Source: Tilletia caries (lineage: Eukaryota; Basidiomycota; Exobasidiomycetes; Tilletiales; Tilletiaceae). Taken from it: 64,000 nucleotides of DNA. How positions within the stretch are numbered: position 1 is the first letter of the stretch; each line of letters opens with the position of its first letter. Location of the stretch: assembly GCA_032718865.1 (NCBI GenBank), contig JALUTQ010000046.1, positions 806,001-870,000 of the forward strand, written 5' to 3'. The notes under the pieces are model-generated. The model saw only the letters and a program-made list of their open reading frames with translations, was not told where the DNA came from and made no database searches. Shown in pieces: positions 20,089 through 30,867 of this stretch. The translations under genes and the position numbers were made by a program.

Positions 20089-23000
20089 TTAGGCACGGCT
20101 CACCTGCTGCTCGCTCCAATTCAGCATTTGAACGCGATGTCGAGTGCTTGTATCGATGGAGGAAAGTCGGATCATCTCGGTGCTGAGATCCGGTGGAATC
20201 CCAAGGCCATTGATTTGTTCGAGCGTTACGGGAGCAATCAGGAAAAGACGGTCCAACGCGGTTGTTCTGGAGATCGCGACGTAGGTCAAGAAACCTCCGT
20301 GAGAAGCATCGCAGATCACGCCGTCGGGCATCGTTGTTCCCTGTGCGGTATGCACCGTTTGAACGGATGCCGGTTGGAGTTTCAACTGTTTTCGCCTTAC
20401 AGTGACGGGTGCCGTTGTTCCTTTTTCGTCTGTGTACTTCATTTTGAATGAGCACGTATCTGGGACGAACGGAAACCAGTTCGGAGGAAGGTCATGAAGC
20501 TGAAAGGATGGTCCGTCGATCTGAACAAATACCGCGGTAGGGCAGACGTGGTTCAGGTCGTCGGAATACGTTGAAAGGTGTCGAACCGTCCCCGTTGCGC
20601 CGTTGGTGATCCCGTGCTCCACAGAACGATTTTTGCCTCGATATACGACACGCATACCTTCGTGCAGCAGTATGCAACCAGGAATCCAAGAGGAAGGCGG
20701 TTGTCTTGGATGGAATTCAATTGCTGCAGAACGCAAATGAGCTGTGGTTGGTACGTCGAATGAGTCGATTGCGTCACATGAAACGATGGGAGCCTGTGGC
20801 GTTGCTGAACCTTGCGTTTTGATGTCTCCCAGTGTTCGACGGAGGTTGTTGGTTCTGACAAGAACAGTTGCGTTAGCGAGTTTCGAATCATTCAGATGAT
20901 GCGCCAACACACGGCTGTTTAATTTGTCCACGTCGTTCTGCGTCGCAGTTCGCGTTCGAATACGGTTGTACAAAGCGCTCGTTTCCGGTTCCGACACGCG
21001 GTGCTGCTCTGTGAAGATAATGACAGAGTCAAAGTTCTTAAAGGCAGCTCGACCAGCAGTTCTCGCGTTGTCCTCGCTGCTCCTGTGCAACAAAGGGGTC
21101 TGATACAACGGCGAGCCGGTAACTGGAGGTAGTTGGAAAAGGTCTCCTGCATAATTGCGTTCATTCCGCCGAACCATTCGTGCTTGTGCTCATCTTCTCG
21201 CGCGGTACGACAGGATGTGTCAATGGCGTGTAGTTGCTGCAGGCTTGTCATGCTCGCTTCATCACAGAAAAGAAATCGACGTGTTTTGTATGTCGACCGC
21301 AGCGTGTTCAACCGAGCGGCTGAGTTCATGAACGCGCTGGCCTTTTCTTTGGCCTTTGCTGACCCGTAAACTGGAAGTTGGAACGCTTTGTGTTGCGTAG
21401 TTCCTCCAACAAGACTGGCGGCTTTTTCCAGTTGGTGCAGTGACTTGCATCGCGTCTGCTTCGCCAAGCATATCCAGCAGTTGTTGTAGCAGCGTGATTA
21501 TTTTTCGTTTTTCCCGTGCCAGCTTCTCCCAGAAGAAGAAGGCGCAGGGGCTGGTCAGACACTGTAAAGGAAGTTAGGAAGGGGTAGTGTGTATATCGTA
21601 TAACGATGATCAGAACAGATCATGTGACGGTGATGAGCCGGTAGCCTGCAAGGAATTGGAGAGCTCACAGAACAGAGTTGCATGCGCAACGAGGCGAAAT
21701 GCGACTGCTTGGCTTTCGCTCAGCGTGTTCGTCCGGATGAGGTTCTCTACCACGGTTGACTTCGAAAATGGAATGGGTCCGGCATTTGCGTTCACGGTTT
21801 CTGAAGTGTGAGAGGAAGGGCGTTGCTGAGTGTGCTGAGCATGATGCTGTTCGACTGGCATGGCTTTGATCTGCTGCTGCCAGGAACGCAAGTTTCTGTC
21901 TGTAACAGGGATTGGGATCTGCTGCTCAGTTCGAACTCCAGTGAATCTGTTCGGCGTTGCTGAAGTCCACGCTGAAGCGGATAGAAATTGTTCGACCATC
22001 ATATCGGTTCTAGTGTGGAAGCTTTCCGCGTGCGCGTCGTTCTCATCCAGAGAAACAGCGTCGTCTTCGTCGTCGCCCTGCTGAGGGAGCGCTGCGTTTC
22101 GACGCCCTGAGGTAGTTTCTGCAGCCTCGTCGCAACGCTGGCGCAGCATATCCGCATCGTGTGCGTCGTCGCACAGCTCCATCTCTCTCCAATTCTCCAA
22201 GATTGAATTGACGTCTGGTGGAACGTCGAACGCTTCCCACGCATCCTTGGGCGTCTGATCGTGTTGCAGTAAAGGAAGGTCAGCCGCATGAGGTTTGAAC
22301 GCAGCAAGGTAAAACAGAAAGCGGTCATCGTCGTCAGAGGTTCCTCGCGGAATTTTTGTTCCAACGAGGCGTATGAGCTGATCGGATCCGCGCCGTTCGA
22401 CCAGAGCATGTGTTGATGCTTTTGGGTGCGGTATTTGCAGTCGATGGATGTAGATACCAGCAGAAGGATTCTCGTTTGGTGCTCGACTGATAGGCATTAG
22501 GCTGCATCGTTGAATAAAGTCCCAGAAGCTAAGTTCATGGGATGATGAGGCCCGATGGAAATAGTCGGCGTATTGGTCGAAAGTGGAGACCTGGTGCTCT
22601 TCATGTTGCAATGTAGTTTCTGCGTGTAACAGAGCGGTGACTGTAATTTGATTGGCTTCACCTCTTCCTTCACTGCATCGGTGAACAATGAGCGTTAATG
22701 ACGAACTGCTACGCGTGAAGGCATGAGAGAATAGAAATAGTGTTTTGTGTTGTCCGCTGGACAGTGGACTCACATACGGAATTGGTTTTCGGATGAAGGA
22801 CAAGGCGTATGGCATGATCAACGGCTTGGTGGAGTGGCTCTGCAGAGTGTCGGATTGTCCTCGAATGTAGAGAGCTGCTTTTTCATTTTTGACCATGCAG
22901 ATTGCTGATTCGCATGATTTGACTAACAACCAGTCGTAGTAGCTGCTTAAAAGAAGGAAGCGTGTTGTTGTTCTGCAGACGCTTCAGCACTTCAGCCAGT

Positions 23001-25611
23001 GCGCGGAGCCCTTTCGGAACGGTGAGATCGTGCTTCAGCACATAGTCGGAGATGTATCTTGATGCTGCTTCTGCGCTGCGTCCGGATTGCACAATTTGAA
23101 TGTCGTGGTTGTGTCTGGCTGCAACAAGAAGGTATGGATTGTGCCAGTTCACCCATGGATCCAGGATCTTGGGCAGGATGGAGCGGCTATCAGCATCGTA
23201 TCGACTGAAGTTTCGTTGCTCGTGCGGGAATCGAAATCGGCATTCTTTTCTCGGTGGGCCGTTTGCGCTTTTGTAGCATACTTTTCGATGCGTATGCACT
23301 TGGAATTTCGTTCCCAGAATGATGTGGTCCCGATGGAATTGGGCGGAAAAGAAGGGATGGGTCGGGTGCGGAGGTCTTTGTTGACGAGGCTCCAGTCGTT
23401 CATCGACAGTCTCGTCACCAGCTGGAGGGAGGTGATGCCATGCAAGATCTTCAGCCCATTGAAAGTATTGCGCCTGAAACTCGTCGCTGGAATCCATCAG
23501 CGTCCGCATCTTGGACGGTGATGGTGCGTCGTGCAGCCAAATGACGCAGTGCCCATGTAGATTTCCGCGGTCGGTCAGCTCGCGAGAGAGAAAGAAACAC
23601 TTGATGCGACCGAGCAGCCCGCCTTGCGCAGTTGAGTCTCGAGTGTCAAAGTTCCAACCGAACAAGTGACCGAAGATGGTGCGAATATGGAATTCGAAGT
23701 AGTCTGCGGCAGACACCGGATCGGAAGCCAAAATACGTGCGCGCTCGTTGTTGCAGGGAAGAACAGGATCTCGACGGTGAGGTCGATCTTTTTGTCTCCA
23801 TAAATGAAGTGGAACAAAGGCGAGTGTTGGGCGGGAGGGTTGAGAGTGAGAAAAATTTGGAATGGGCCATGGCGTGAGATGTAGGCGCGCATCTCACTCT
23901 TCGCAGTGTCCATCGCTCCTTTCGAACCAGGAAGTTTCGATGTAGAAGTGCTGCATCGGGAGAGCAAATTCAACATCGTTCTCTGGTCAGAAGATAGATT
24001 CGACGGTATGCCCTCTCGTTCGATGATGGTGGCTAAGGACTCCACGCTACGAGGGTCTGTTCTGTTCATAACGTCCACAAGCGCGGTCGCCACCGTCCGC
24101 GAAGCTGTGAGAGACGTCAAAAAAGCCGCTTTGCGCCTCAACAAGATGTTGGCGCTGATGAAAAGAAATGCGTGATGCGTGCGAAATCCTGGGAAGCTCA
24201 AGTCAAGTAACAGATTCACCTGCTCTTCCATAGAAATTCGTATGGGTCGTTTGAGCGACGGCGTTGGAGCATCGAAACCGCCGATGCCGAAAGGGAACAG
24301 GGTCGGGTATAAACTGGGAAACAGATCTGGGTTGTTGTACTCTGGCTCAGGTCTTGATGCGTGATGCAAAGAAAGACCGACAGTCTCCGTCTGATAAGAA
24401 GAATCTTCTTGTGCTCCATCTTCTGCTACGGTGTCCGATGTGACGCCGTGCTGAAGTGAGGTCGGCTGTCGCAAATCGCGTAAAGCAGTTGCCACTCGGA
24501 TTCGAGCTGGATAATCGACACCTTCCGTGTCCACGAGTCCAGTGTGTTCGATAACGTCTTGGGGATTGCTTTGGTCGTGAGCATCTGCAGGGTGAGGATC
24601 TAAACCTGCTGTTTCTGCGGTCCAACGTGCCTCCGGGTGATCGCATGGTTCATGAATGAGAGTTTCCTGCAGGAACGTGGGAGTCCCATCCTCTGGCCAT
24701 GCGCAAAGATTTTTGTCTGCGATCGTTACGTCTCTGTATGCGTCGCAGTGTTGTTTCAAAAACGTCAGAAACGCGTGCAGTTTTGAGCGTCGAATCTTCA
24801 CCAGATTTTTCAGATCTGACGGTCTGAGAGGGCGCGGACCGACGACGACGCAGGAAATGAGTCCTTGCGCATCCTCAGGAGCAAGGGGAAGGATGGACGA
24901 CATTTTGACGACATCGAGCGTGTGGGAGCAGCAGTGGCCTTTCAAATACCGATTATTGTTGCTGTCGCGGGAATCGAAAACGCGGGTGAGAAAAGCTGAT
25001 ACTTGCATGCGGGCACATACCAGCTCCTCTGCCCATGTGATATCGAGTAGCTCGTTTGGCAGGCGACCACGATAGTTCCCGTTTCGCAGAGCATGTTTTG
25101 GAATGCGTCCTGCTCGCATTGGAGGCTCGCAGCAGTTGCAAACGTTGATACTGACGCTTTGGGCGTTTAAGACAACTCCCTCCCGCTCCAACACCAGTCC
25201 CAAAAATTGCGTATGGTCCAGATCTGCGAAGTCGAAGGCGAGAGATCTCAGAATAGCGGGGTCTGTTGTTCGAAGCATGTCGAATTTAAGGTCGCCAAGA
25301 CCGAATTGTTGCATCCGTTTACAGGGTCGATGCCATAACGGTGCCTGTACAGCTTTTCGCCCGCACACAGCACAAACGTTCACAGGTGGAATCGAGGTGC
25401 CTTCTATGAAGCAGGCCATTTTCTCGTTCTTCACTTCCGTAGAAGGCGTGAAAGGCCAGGCGCCAGCTTCGCGTTGTCCGTGTGCGTACGAATGTCGGTG
25501 CAGTTGATTGAGAACTTTTCGAACTTCGACATTGGCCATTCGTCTGCTGTCAATAACGTACGCAGCAAAAACGTGTTCACCGAGCCGTTGCTTCAGAACC
25601 TGATGCGCCAT
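20089..25611 (-). pseudogene. Helitron Rep-helicase (HUH endonuclease plus PIF1-like helicase), multiply frameshifted
   Basis: The reading starts at the ATG at 25611 and ends at the stop at 20089. Frames 25611-23575, 23731-22883, 22929-21610, then three short ones and 21177-20089 follow each other. Junctions need one-base shifts near 23745, 22935, 21505, 21430 and 21155; the two near 21505 and 21430 fall in A5 runs. Domains in order: a cysteine-bearing N-terminal region (VCAVCGRKA, NVCNCCEPP), the Helitron-like N domain (PDLFPSLYPTLFPFGIGG), Rep with HGH and a YxxxY segment, a variable acidic linker, and a PIF1 helicase with Walker A, Walker B, QLPPV and the C-terminal ISRTT motif. One real intron is plausible before the helicase (acceptor TTTACAG at about 21563). 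Few in-frame stops occur, so decay is recent or some shifts are assembly errors. Confidence 0.8.
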
Positions 25612-25783
25612 TTGCTTAACGCTGCTCGGATAAAGATGGAAGAAAACATCAAAGCAGTTGAGAGTTTAGTCAAAGCGAAAGTCAGAGAAGCAGAAAACGA
25701 TACTCGATGTAGAGGTTCAGAGATTGAAAGCAAGAGTTGAGAGCGTTAGGAAATGAGGGTCAAGGGACAACGAGATATTCACC

Positions 25784-26377
25784 TCAATTGGTCTCTTGCC
25801 GCGTCCGACATGGAACTAAATGACAGTAAGCAGCAATAAAAAATAGAAGGGGAAACGTCAGTGCTGAGTGTAACAAGACTGAAGGGTGATGCTTTATGCT
25901 TCTGCAATGGATAGCAAGAAACAGCGCGAGGATGCCCAAAAACTTTGGTACGTACGGTAATTGGAGTTTGAGCTCCTCCGCAGATAGACGAAGTAACCGC
26001 AGCTCCTCTTGGATCATATGCTCGAAGAAAAGCTCTGTCGTAGCTTTAAGACCTTTGATCGTTGCAATAAGCGGTCGAAGGGCGTGAAAGGTACCCAAAG
26101 CTGTCCGCATGGCATGAGTGGAGATGCCCTTGATTCCTACGCGCCCCATAAGAAAAGATAGAGAAAGGTGGTCGCCGAACACTCGATGACTGGTTTCGAT
26201 CCTGGCTGGAGATATGTTCTGGAATCTGGAATCGCAACGCTGTAGTGCACAGTTCTGATGACTGCATGCGTTCTGTTGTTGCACGAAACGGGGGAAGGGG
26301 AATCTGTGAACATCAGGACGCTGCTGCATGCAGCATCCAACATTCTTCTTTTGTACTTCTTTCGCAGCTTCGCCCAT
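25784..26377 (-). CDS. uncharacterised reading frame upstream of the Helitron replicase
   Basis: A 197-codon reverse frame lies 170 bases upstream of the replicase start on the same strand. Its middle (GISTHAMRTALGTFHALRPL and an ELRLLRLSAEELKLQL amphipathic stretch) looks protein-like and helical. The C-terminal 40 residues include a hydrophobic segment (LLHSALTFPLLFFIAAYCHL). It could be an extra Helitron protein or leader exon sequence. I recognise no family. Confidence 0.3.
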   Translation of the reverse strand: MGEAAKEVQKKNVGCCMQQRPDVHRFPFPRFVQQQNACSHQNCALQRCDSRFQNISPARIETSHRVFGDHLSLSFLMGRVGIKGISTHAMRTALGTFHALRPLIATIKGLKATTELFFEHMIQEELRLLRLSAEELKLQLPYVPKFLGILALFLAIHCRSIKHHPSVLLHSALTFPLLFFIAAYCHLVPCRTRQETN

Positions 26378-26998
26378 CAGACAAAAGATAGATCAGAACA
26401 AGCAGGTGAATCCTGATTGGTAAAGGTCTTCACTGATTGGTATTACTGATCATTTTTTAGACTCGGTAACCGGGAAAACGGGTGACAAGACTTCGGCAGA
26501 CACCGAGTTTTGCTGACAAGACTCGCCCACATCATCGTCAGTATTGATGACGAGACTCATACACGAGACTCTGGAAGTCTGGATCGGTGCGATTGGTGTT
26601 GCCACCGCACATGTGAAGCGTAAATTTTGAAAGTGAGGAAGTTCTACAAGCATGTAAGCACATATCACGAGTTCAGTGACCGGTGCGCCTGTGGCCTGTC
26701 TGGCTGAAGGCCATTACTCTTCCTGGTCCGAGAGTGAGCTAAGAAAGGCCATCTGGCGTTGGCTTCGTAGCTGGGCAGGCCTCAACAGAAGATCTTCCTC
26801 ATTCATTCCCAATCAAATTGGGCCTGCGGGCTGCCCGCAACGGCCGCGGGAAACAGGGAAAGCGATGATCTGGGAAAGAAGTTGATTTTGTTTTTGGGAT
26901 CAAAATTTGCGAAGCACAATTCTGTACAAATGTACAATGGAGTTCGAGATTCGAGAATCTGAATCTGAGTAGAGGGCAGAGGCTAGAGGGTGGGAATG
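26378..26998. other. flank of the Helitron without a recognisable gene
   Basis: Contains AAGACTCGCCCACA near 26517, a string that recurs near 41.83 kb in similar surroundings rich in GAGACTC. A Helitron 5' end may lie here but no clean terminus is visible. Confidence 0.4.
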
Positions 26999-28032
26999 TC
27001 AGCCACTCGATGACGTCGAGGCATAGGAGCTGGAGGACTTCTTTTGGCTAGGGCCAGCTTCGTCCTCCGCGCTCTGTGTGGCTTGCTTTCTTTTGCCCAA
27101 CTGAGGGCGCTTGGTAGGAGTGGAGGGATCTTCGGGAAGAGAAGGGCCTTTGGGAATCGAGGGGGACGTGGTCGTTGCCGAGACCCAGCTATAGTCGTCG
27201 ATGGCGATGGTGAAAAGCTTTGATGTTTCTTGCTGGCTATAGAGCTTGCCGGTGAAGTAGATCGTGGAGCCTTCAGTCGGGACTGGTTGCTTTCTGTCCG
27301 CGTCGCGCATACCAATGATCTCGATTGTACGCTTCTTGTTAGCCTGTGAGAGCCTTTCGTTAACCAAGTATGGACCGAATTGAGGAGGAGGGTAACGGGT
27401 TGGTCTACTCACGCTTCGGTCATAGGCAGAAGTCGAGATGCGCAGTGTCTTCGCCGCGTCCTGTACTTTCACGAGCTTACCGACTCCAGTAATGTTAGGC
27501 GTGGGCGGCACCCAGTTTTCAGGTACCTCGTCTGCCTTCATTGCTTGAGTCATTGAGTGGATGTTCATCTTGGGTTCTGGGAAAGGGAGGAAGCCAGCTA
27601 AAAGGTAATAGAGAGTGTTGGGATCATCTGTTCAGGATAGCTCTATTGTTTGGCCAATGGACAATGGTGATGAGTGATGACTTACCTGTTATGTTCGCGA
27701 TCATAGGAGGTTCGAGGTTGTGGACGCCGTATGCTGTGCCGATCGGATAAATTACGTGGTCGGATGAAGCTGTGAGCGCAAACTAAGTGGGACGCAAAAT
27801 CAAGTGTTGTTAGTCATGTTGTTATTGTGTTGATTGTGGGTAAGGACCAGGCAATGGATGTGATACTTGCTTGGGCGTCAACTCGGTGGTATCGCTCCTG
27901 GGTCTTCTCAATGGCGTCGATCTGGATGAGACCGCTGATCGTACAGTTGTAAAGGGGTTCCATGTTTGACGATGTGGTTGCTGAAGGGGAGGGGTTGGGA
28001 TCGGCTCTGGGGACTCGCTTGCTCTTCTCCAT
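26999..28032 (-). CDS. four-exon protein of unknown function with an OB-fold-like pattern
   Basis: Exons 28032-27867, 27769-27686, 27597-27413 and 27343-26999 join in frame to 259 aa. All introns are GT...AG with GTATCA, GTAAGT and GTGAGT donors. The N-terminus is basic. Two beta-rich blocks follow: LYNCTISGLIQIDAIEK...YHRVDAQ and GVGKLVKVQDAAKTLRIS...TIEIIG...GSTIYFTGKLY...LFTIAIDDYSWVS, an alternation reminiscent of OB folds such as those in RPA-like proteins. The last 60 residues are Ser/Pro/Lys-rich. It lies directly upstream of the Helitron on the same strand. Some Helitrons encode RPA-like single-strand binding proteins, so it may belong to that system, but it is intact and intron-bearing and may be an independent gene. 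The OB assignment is a guess from pattern. Confidence 0.7.
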
Positions 28033-28109
28033 ACGGTGGTGTGCAGGTTAGGCTGAAGAGATTGGAGAGGGAATGCGGATGAGATGACCGATAGTTTTTG
28101 TTCGGCCCG

Positions 28110-28117
28110 TTTATATA
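28110..28117 (-). promoter_or_regulatory. TATA box of the four-exon gene
   Basis: On the reverse strand the sequence reads TATATAAA, 78 bases before the ATG at 28032, a fitting distance for the gene that follows. Confidence 0.5.
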
Positions 28118-29062
28118 GGTGAGCTTGTGTCTGGATGTGTGCTCGAAGCCTCGAAAGATTGGTTCTCCTCCTGGTTGCTTGTTAGCTTGGTTTCCACGAT
28201 TGTTGCTTGTTTGATCGAGATGATTCACATGATGGCAGGCAGCTCGTGGCCACTCCACGTGGCCATCCTATATCTTATCTTATCTCCACTTCTAAGGTAC
28301 GGCGGAGTTCCGAGGTCAGCTTTTATTGAGAGCTCTTGTGCGGAATTTGCGTACGGGCTCGCGCACCTAACCCCTAATCGTTGATTCGGGGAATTGTGTT
28401 CTAGAGTGCCTAAAACAACGCAGCAGTGGTGTTGCCACGTGACCTTCAGTCACGTGGATTTTTTTGGCCACCCAGAAATCGCTCATACAGAGCAAACGAG
28501 CAGAACGACGAACCAAACAAAGACGCAACATCGACGTTTGAGGCGAATTTTACGTGAAGGAGGTGGTTGGACGTTGCTGAGGGCACCGTGCTGTCGTGGG
28601 GGTGGTGGCAGACTGCATGCAACCAAGGGAGCGAGCCAGCTGTGCGAGGGCAATTTCAGAGTCTCAACAAAATTTAAGCTCATCCGTTTCTCAGGAAATC
28701 TGCATACGCGACAGAGACGTGCCACAGACGCTGCTCGGGCGACACAAACGCTGCTCAGACGCGTTGGGCAGACTCGAGACGCTGCACAGACGCGTCTAAA
28801 ATAAATTTAATTTTTTGGATCATTTCTCAAAGATTTGAAGTCTGCGTTAACGCGACTGGGACGCGACTCGAACGCGTCTCTCCATGAAATTGACTTTTTG
28901 ACTCGAGCAAACCGCTCACTCTTCAGCCTTCCCTGAGCACTCCTATTGTACAAGCTAACTGTGCTGCGCAGATTGCGCGTGGGTAAGCGTTGAGGTCAGT
29001 CGTTCAAGTAAATGTTTGCATGGTATAGATATGTGTGGTGGAAACCTTTTGCGTGGTTAAAT

Positions 29063-29162
29063 GCTACCGTCGTCCAGCGGTAGCACAACACGTAAGATTA
29101 TCACCTTCAGGCTTCAGGTCCCAGGTTCGAGTCACACAGACAGCATCAATTTTTTTTTTTTT
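29063..29162 (+). ncRNA. tRNA-like / SINE-head module with Pol III boxes
   Basis: An A-box-like TAGCACAACACG (29081-29092) and a B-box-like GGTTCGAGTCA (29124-29134) lie 31 bases apart, and a run of 13 T (29150-29162) follows as a potential Pol III terminator. A D-loop-like CCAGCGGTAGCA is visible. The T-stem next to TTCGAGT does not pair and no acceptor stem forms, so this is not a functional tRNA. It is best explained as a tRNA-derived SINE head or pseudo-tRNA inside the surrounding TIR element. Confidence 0.5.
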
Positions 29163-29308
29163 GCAATGTTATATGTTTAAGTTAAGGCGCTCGAGCCGCG
29201 TTGGAGTCGCGTCCGTCGACGCTCAATCCTTGCCCAACGCGTCGGCGGACGCGGCAAAATTCTGTATGAACAGACGCGACTCAGACGCTGCACAAAGTTA
29301 CAGCGTTT

Positions 29309-29363
29309 GAGTCGCGTCTGAGTCGCGTCTGAGTCGCGTCTGAGTCGCGTCTGAGTCGCGTCT
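29309..29363. repeat. tandem repeat, five copies of GAGTCGCGTCT
   Basis: Five consecutive exact copies of an 11-bp unit, located just inside the right inverted repeat of the element at 28690-29377. Similar single units are scattered on its left side in the opposite orientation. Confidence 0.95.
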
Positions 29364-29377
29364 GCAGGTTTCCTGAG

Positions 29378-30633
29378 TCCGTTTTAGGATCTTTTTTAGT
29401 GATGTTTTAGGACCACGAAAAACGGAACCAATCCAGAATTTTTACGGCAGCTAAAACACTGCGATTCTAGGGGGTGTTTTAAACCCTCTAAACCGCCACC
29501 CAAGGTGGCAGTGCCGCCCGAAGCACCGCCTCTTGGCTCTTCCCGCCCTTCTCCGTGCGCGCAACTTGGTCTCACCTCCAAACAACGCAGGGACTCCGAC
29601 CCAGCGGCGGCGGCCACCCCAGCCAGGCGGCAGAGTTCTCACTTCTCAACCAGCGTCCGGCATGTTTGATGTTGTCGCGTCCAAATCAAGTCCAGACTGG
29701 CAGCGCTGGCAGCTGGCCTTCCAAATTCATTCAGATCAACTTCTCCATCCGTTCAACTCAACTCAGGAAAACAAGAGTCAAGGAGACCTTGATCGAACGG
29801 GTTGCTTCGGGATTCCTGAAACATTCACTCACTCGACGCATGCGTGATGATGCGATGTCTCTGACTCTCTGGGCAGGGGCCAGGGAGTGCCCGCTGCTTG
29901 GCCGGTTGGCCTCAATAAGGGGCAGGGGCAAGGCCAACGAATGGTCGACGATCGGCCTGTCGCGTCTTTGTCATTTCCTTGGCGTTGGTAGCCTCGACTC
30001 TGATTGGAAACGTGCGCGCGCCGCGCGGCGTGGACGCGGGACGATGACTGGTAAAGGACGGGCCAGGAACGGGCCCTACCCTGACATCACCCCGGCCGGT
30101 ACTCAAATTCTCAACGAAACACCTTGCCTCGTCGACGAAGTCGATGCGCGCGCGGCGCGAGGCATTTGTCGCAGGTCTCGTGTGCGGTGAGCGATGGGTG
30201 ATGAGAGAAATTATACTCACTTTGCTGAGACGAATAGATCCATAATAATACTCTGCGCATCTCTCAGCGCGAAACGACTCCCCCCCCCCCCCCTCCGTCG
30301 CTCGTCGCTGACCCACGCAACTCGAAAGGCTGGCACTCGACTCGACTCGTCCTCGCCGAGAACAGACCCGTTGTCAGAGCAGATCCGCTTCTTTGAGTGT
30401 CGGTTGCAGCTCTTGATGGCATCGAACGTGTCTGACCTATTCCGTTGTGTATTCTAGGCAGTCATCTTCTATACATCCGCAATCGTCTTTCCGCGTCGGT
30501 ATCTCCTGACCAGATGGGTGAAGCAGGCGTCAGCGGCAGGGGAGATCCAAAGAGGGAGGAAGTAAGCATCGACACCACACGCGTCTCCGTCCACGAAAAC
30601 TCACAAATTAGTTCACCTCTCCCAAACCCGCAA
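29378..30633. other. repeat remnants and intergenic DNA
   Basis: 29385-29530 resembles a repeat end, with TTTTAG-rich sequence and an imperfect CCGCCACCCAAGGTGGC hairpin (29493-29509) of the type seen near 63.14 and 63.81 kb. The rest (29.55-30.63 kb) is GC-rich with a C-run near 30281. Reading frames are chance-like. Confidence 0.4.
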
Positions 30634-30867
30634 CTACAGCTCCAAATCACTCGGAGTAGAACACCCTTCACAATGGTCCTCCCCCGGCTCATTAACTACC
30701 TCCTCCCCCATCGGCTTCTCGCACTCCTCATCCGGTTCCTCCTTGCCGTCCTCGGTAGCCTTCTCACGCGCCTCGTCGCAGTACTCGATTTCTTCCCGTT
30801 CCTCGCAGCCTGGCATGGGCGTGCTGCATTCGGGACATACTGTCCGGTGCCGGATTACCCGGCACAT
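30634..30867 (-). CDS. possible small cysteine-rich acidic protein
   Basis: A 77-aa reverse frame starts MCRVIRHRTVCPECSTP and has cysteines spaced through a very acidic body, ending in EDHCEGC near the C-terminus. Small fungal proteins with this C...H...C..C pattern are common and of unknown function. A good intron (GTATGT...CACAG, about 30966-30890) lies just upstream, so the ATG may sit at the start of a second exon. The opposite strand is also open and hydrophobic, which lowers confidence. Confidence 0.35.
   Translation of the reverse strand: MCRVIRHRTVCPECSTPMPGCEEREEIEYCDEAREKATEDGKEEPDEECEKPMGEEVVNEPGEDHCEGCSTPSDLEL

Larger units (their letters stand above)
18953..26377 (-). mobile_element. 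degenerate Helitron (rolling-circle transposon), termini not defined
   Basis: About 7.4 kb read on the reverse strand encodes the Helitron set in order: an N-terminal Helitron-like region with a cysteine-rich segment, an HUH endonuclease (RGNLHGHCVIWL), a Y2-type segment (RYISDYVLKHDL), a PIF1-family helicase with motifs GEAGTGKT, FLFCDEAS, DLFQLPPV and YVAISRTT, then a peptidase-like gene. Rolling-circle elements lack inverted repeats, and I could not pin the 5' TC and 3' CTRR-plus-hairpin ends by eye. The stated limits are coding limits. Several frameshifts break the replicase. Confidence 0.85.
28690..29377. mobile_element. 688 bp TIR element with GACGCGTCT-rich ends and a 7-bp target duplication
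   Basis: Ends are inverted repeats beginning CTCAGGAAA (left CTCAGGAAATCTGCATACGC, right CTCAGGAAACCTGCAGACGC, two mismatches in the first 20 or so). TCCGTTT flanks both sides (28683-28689 and 29378-29384) as a target duplication. Subterminal DNA on both sides is full of ACGCGAC/GACGCGTCT units, ending on the right in five exact 11-bp copies. There is no transposase. The middle holds a pseudo-tRNA-like module. Superfamily is uncertain; the subterminal repeat style resembles the hAT-like elements elsewhere in this window. Confidence 0.75.

Noticed and set aside
23087..25507. Forward-strand frames across the Helitron
   Set aside because: Shadows of the replicase, which carries all family motifs on the reverse strand.
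29063..29140. Functional tRNA gene
   Set aside because: A- and B-box-like strings are present but the T-arm and acceptor stems do not pair; kept only as a tRNA-like module.
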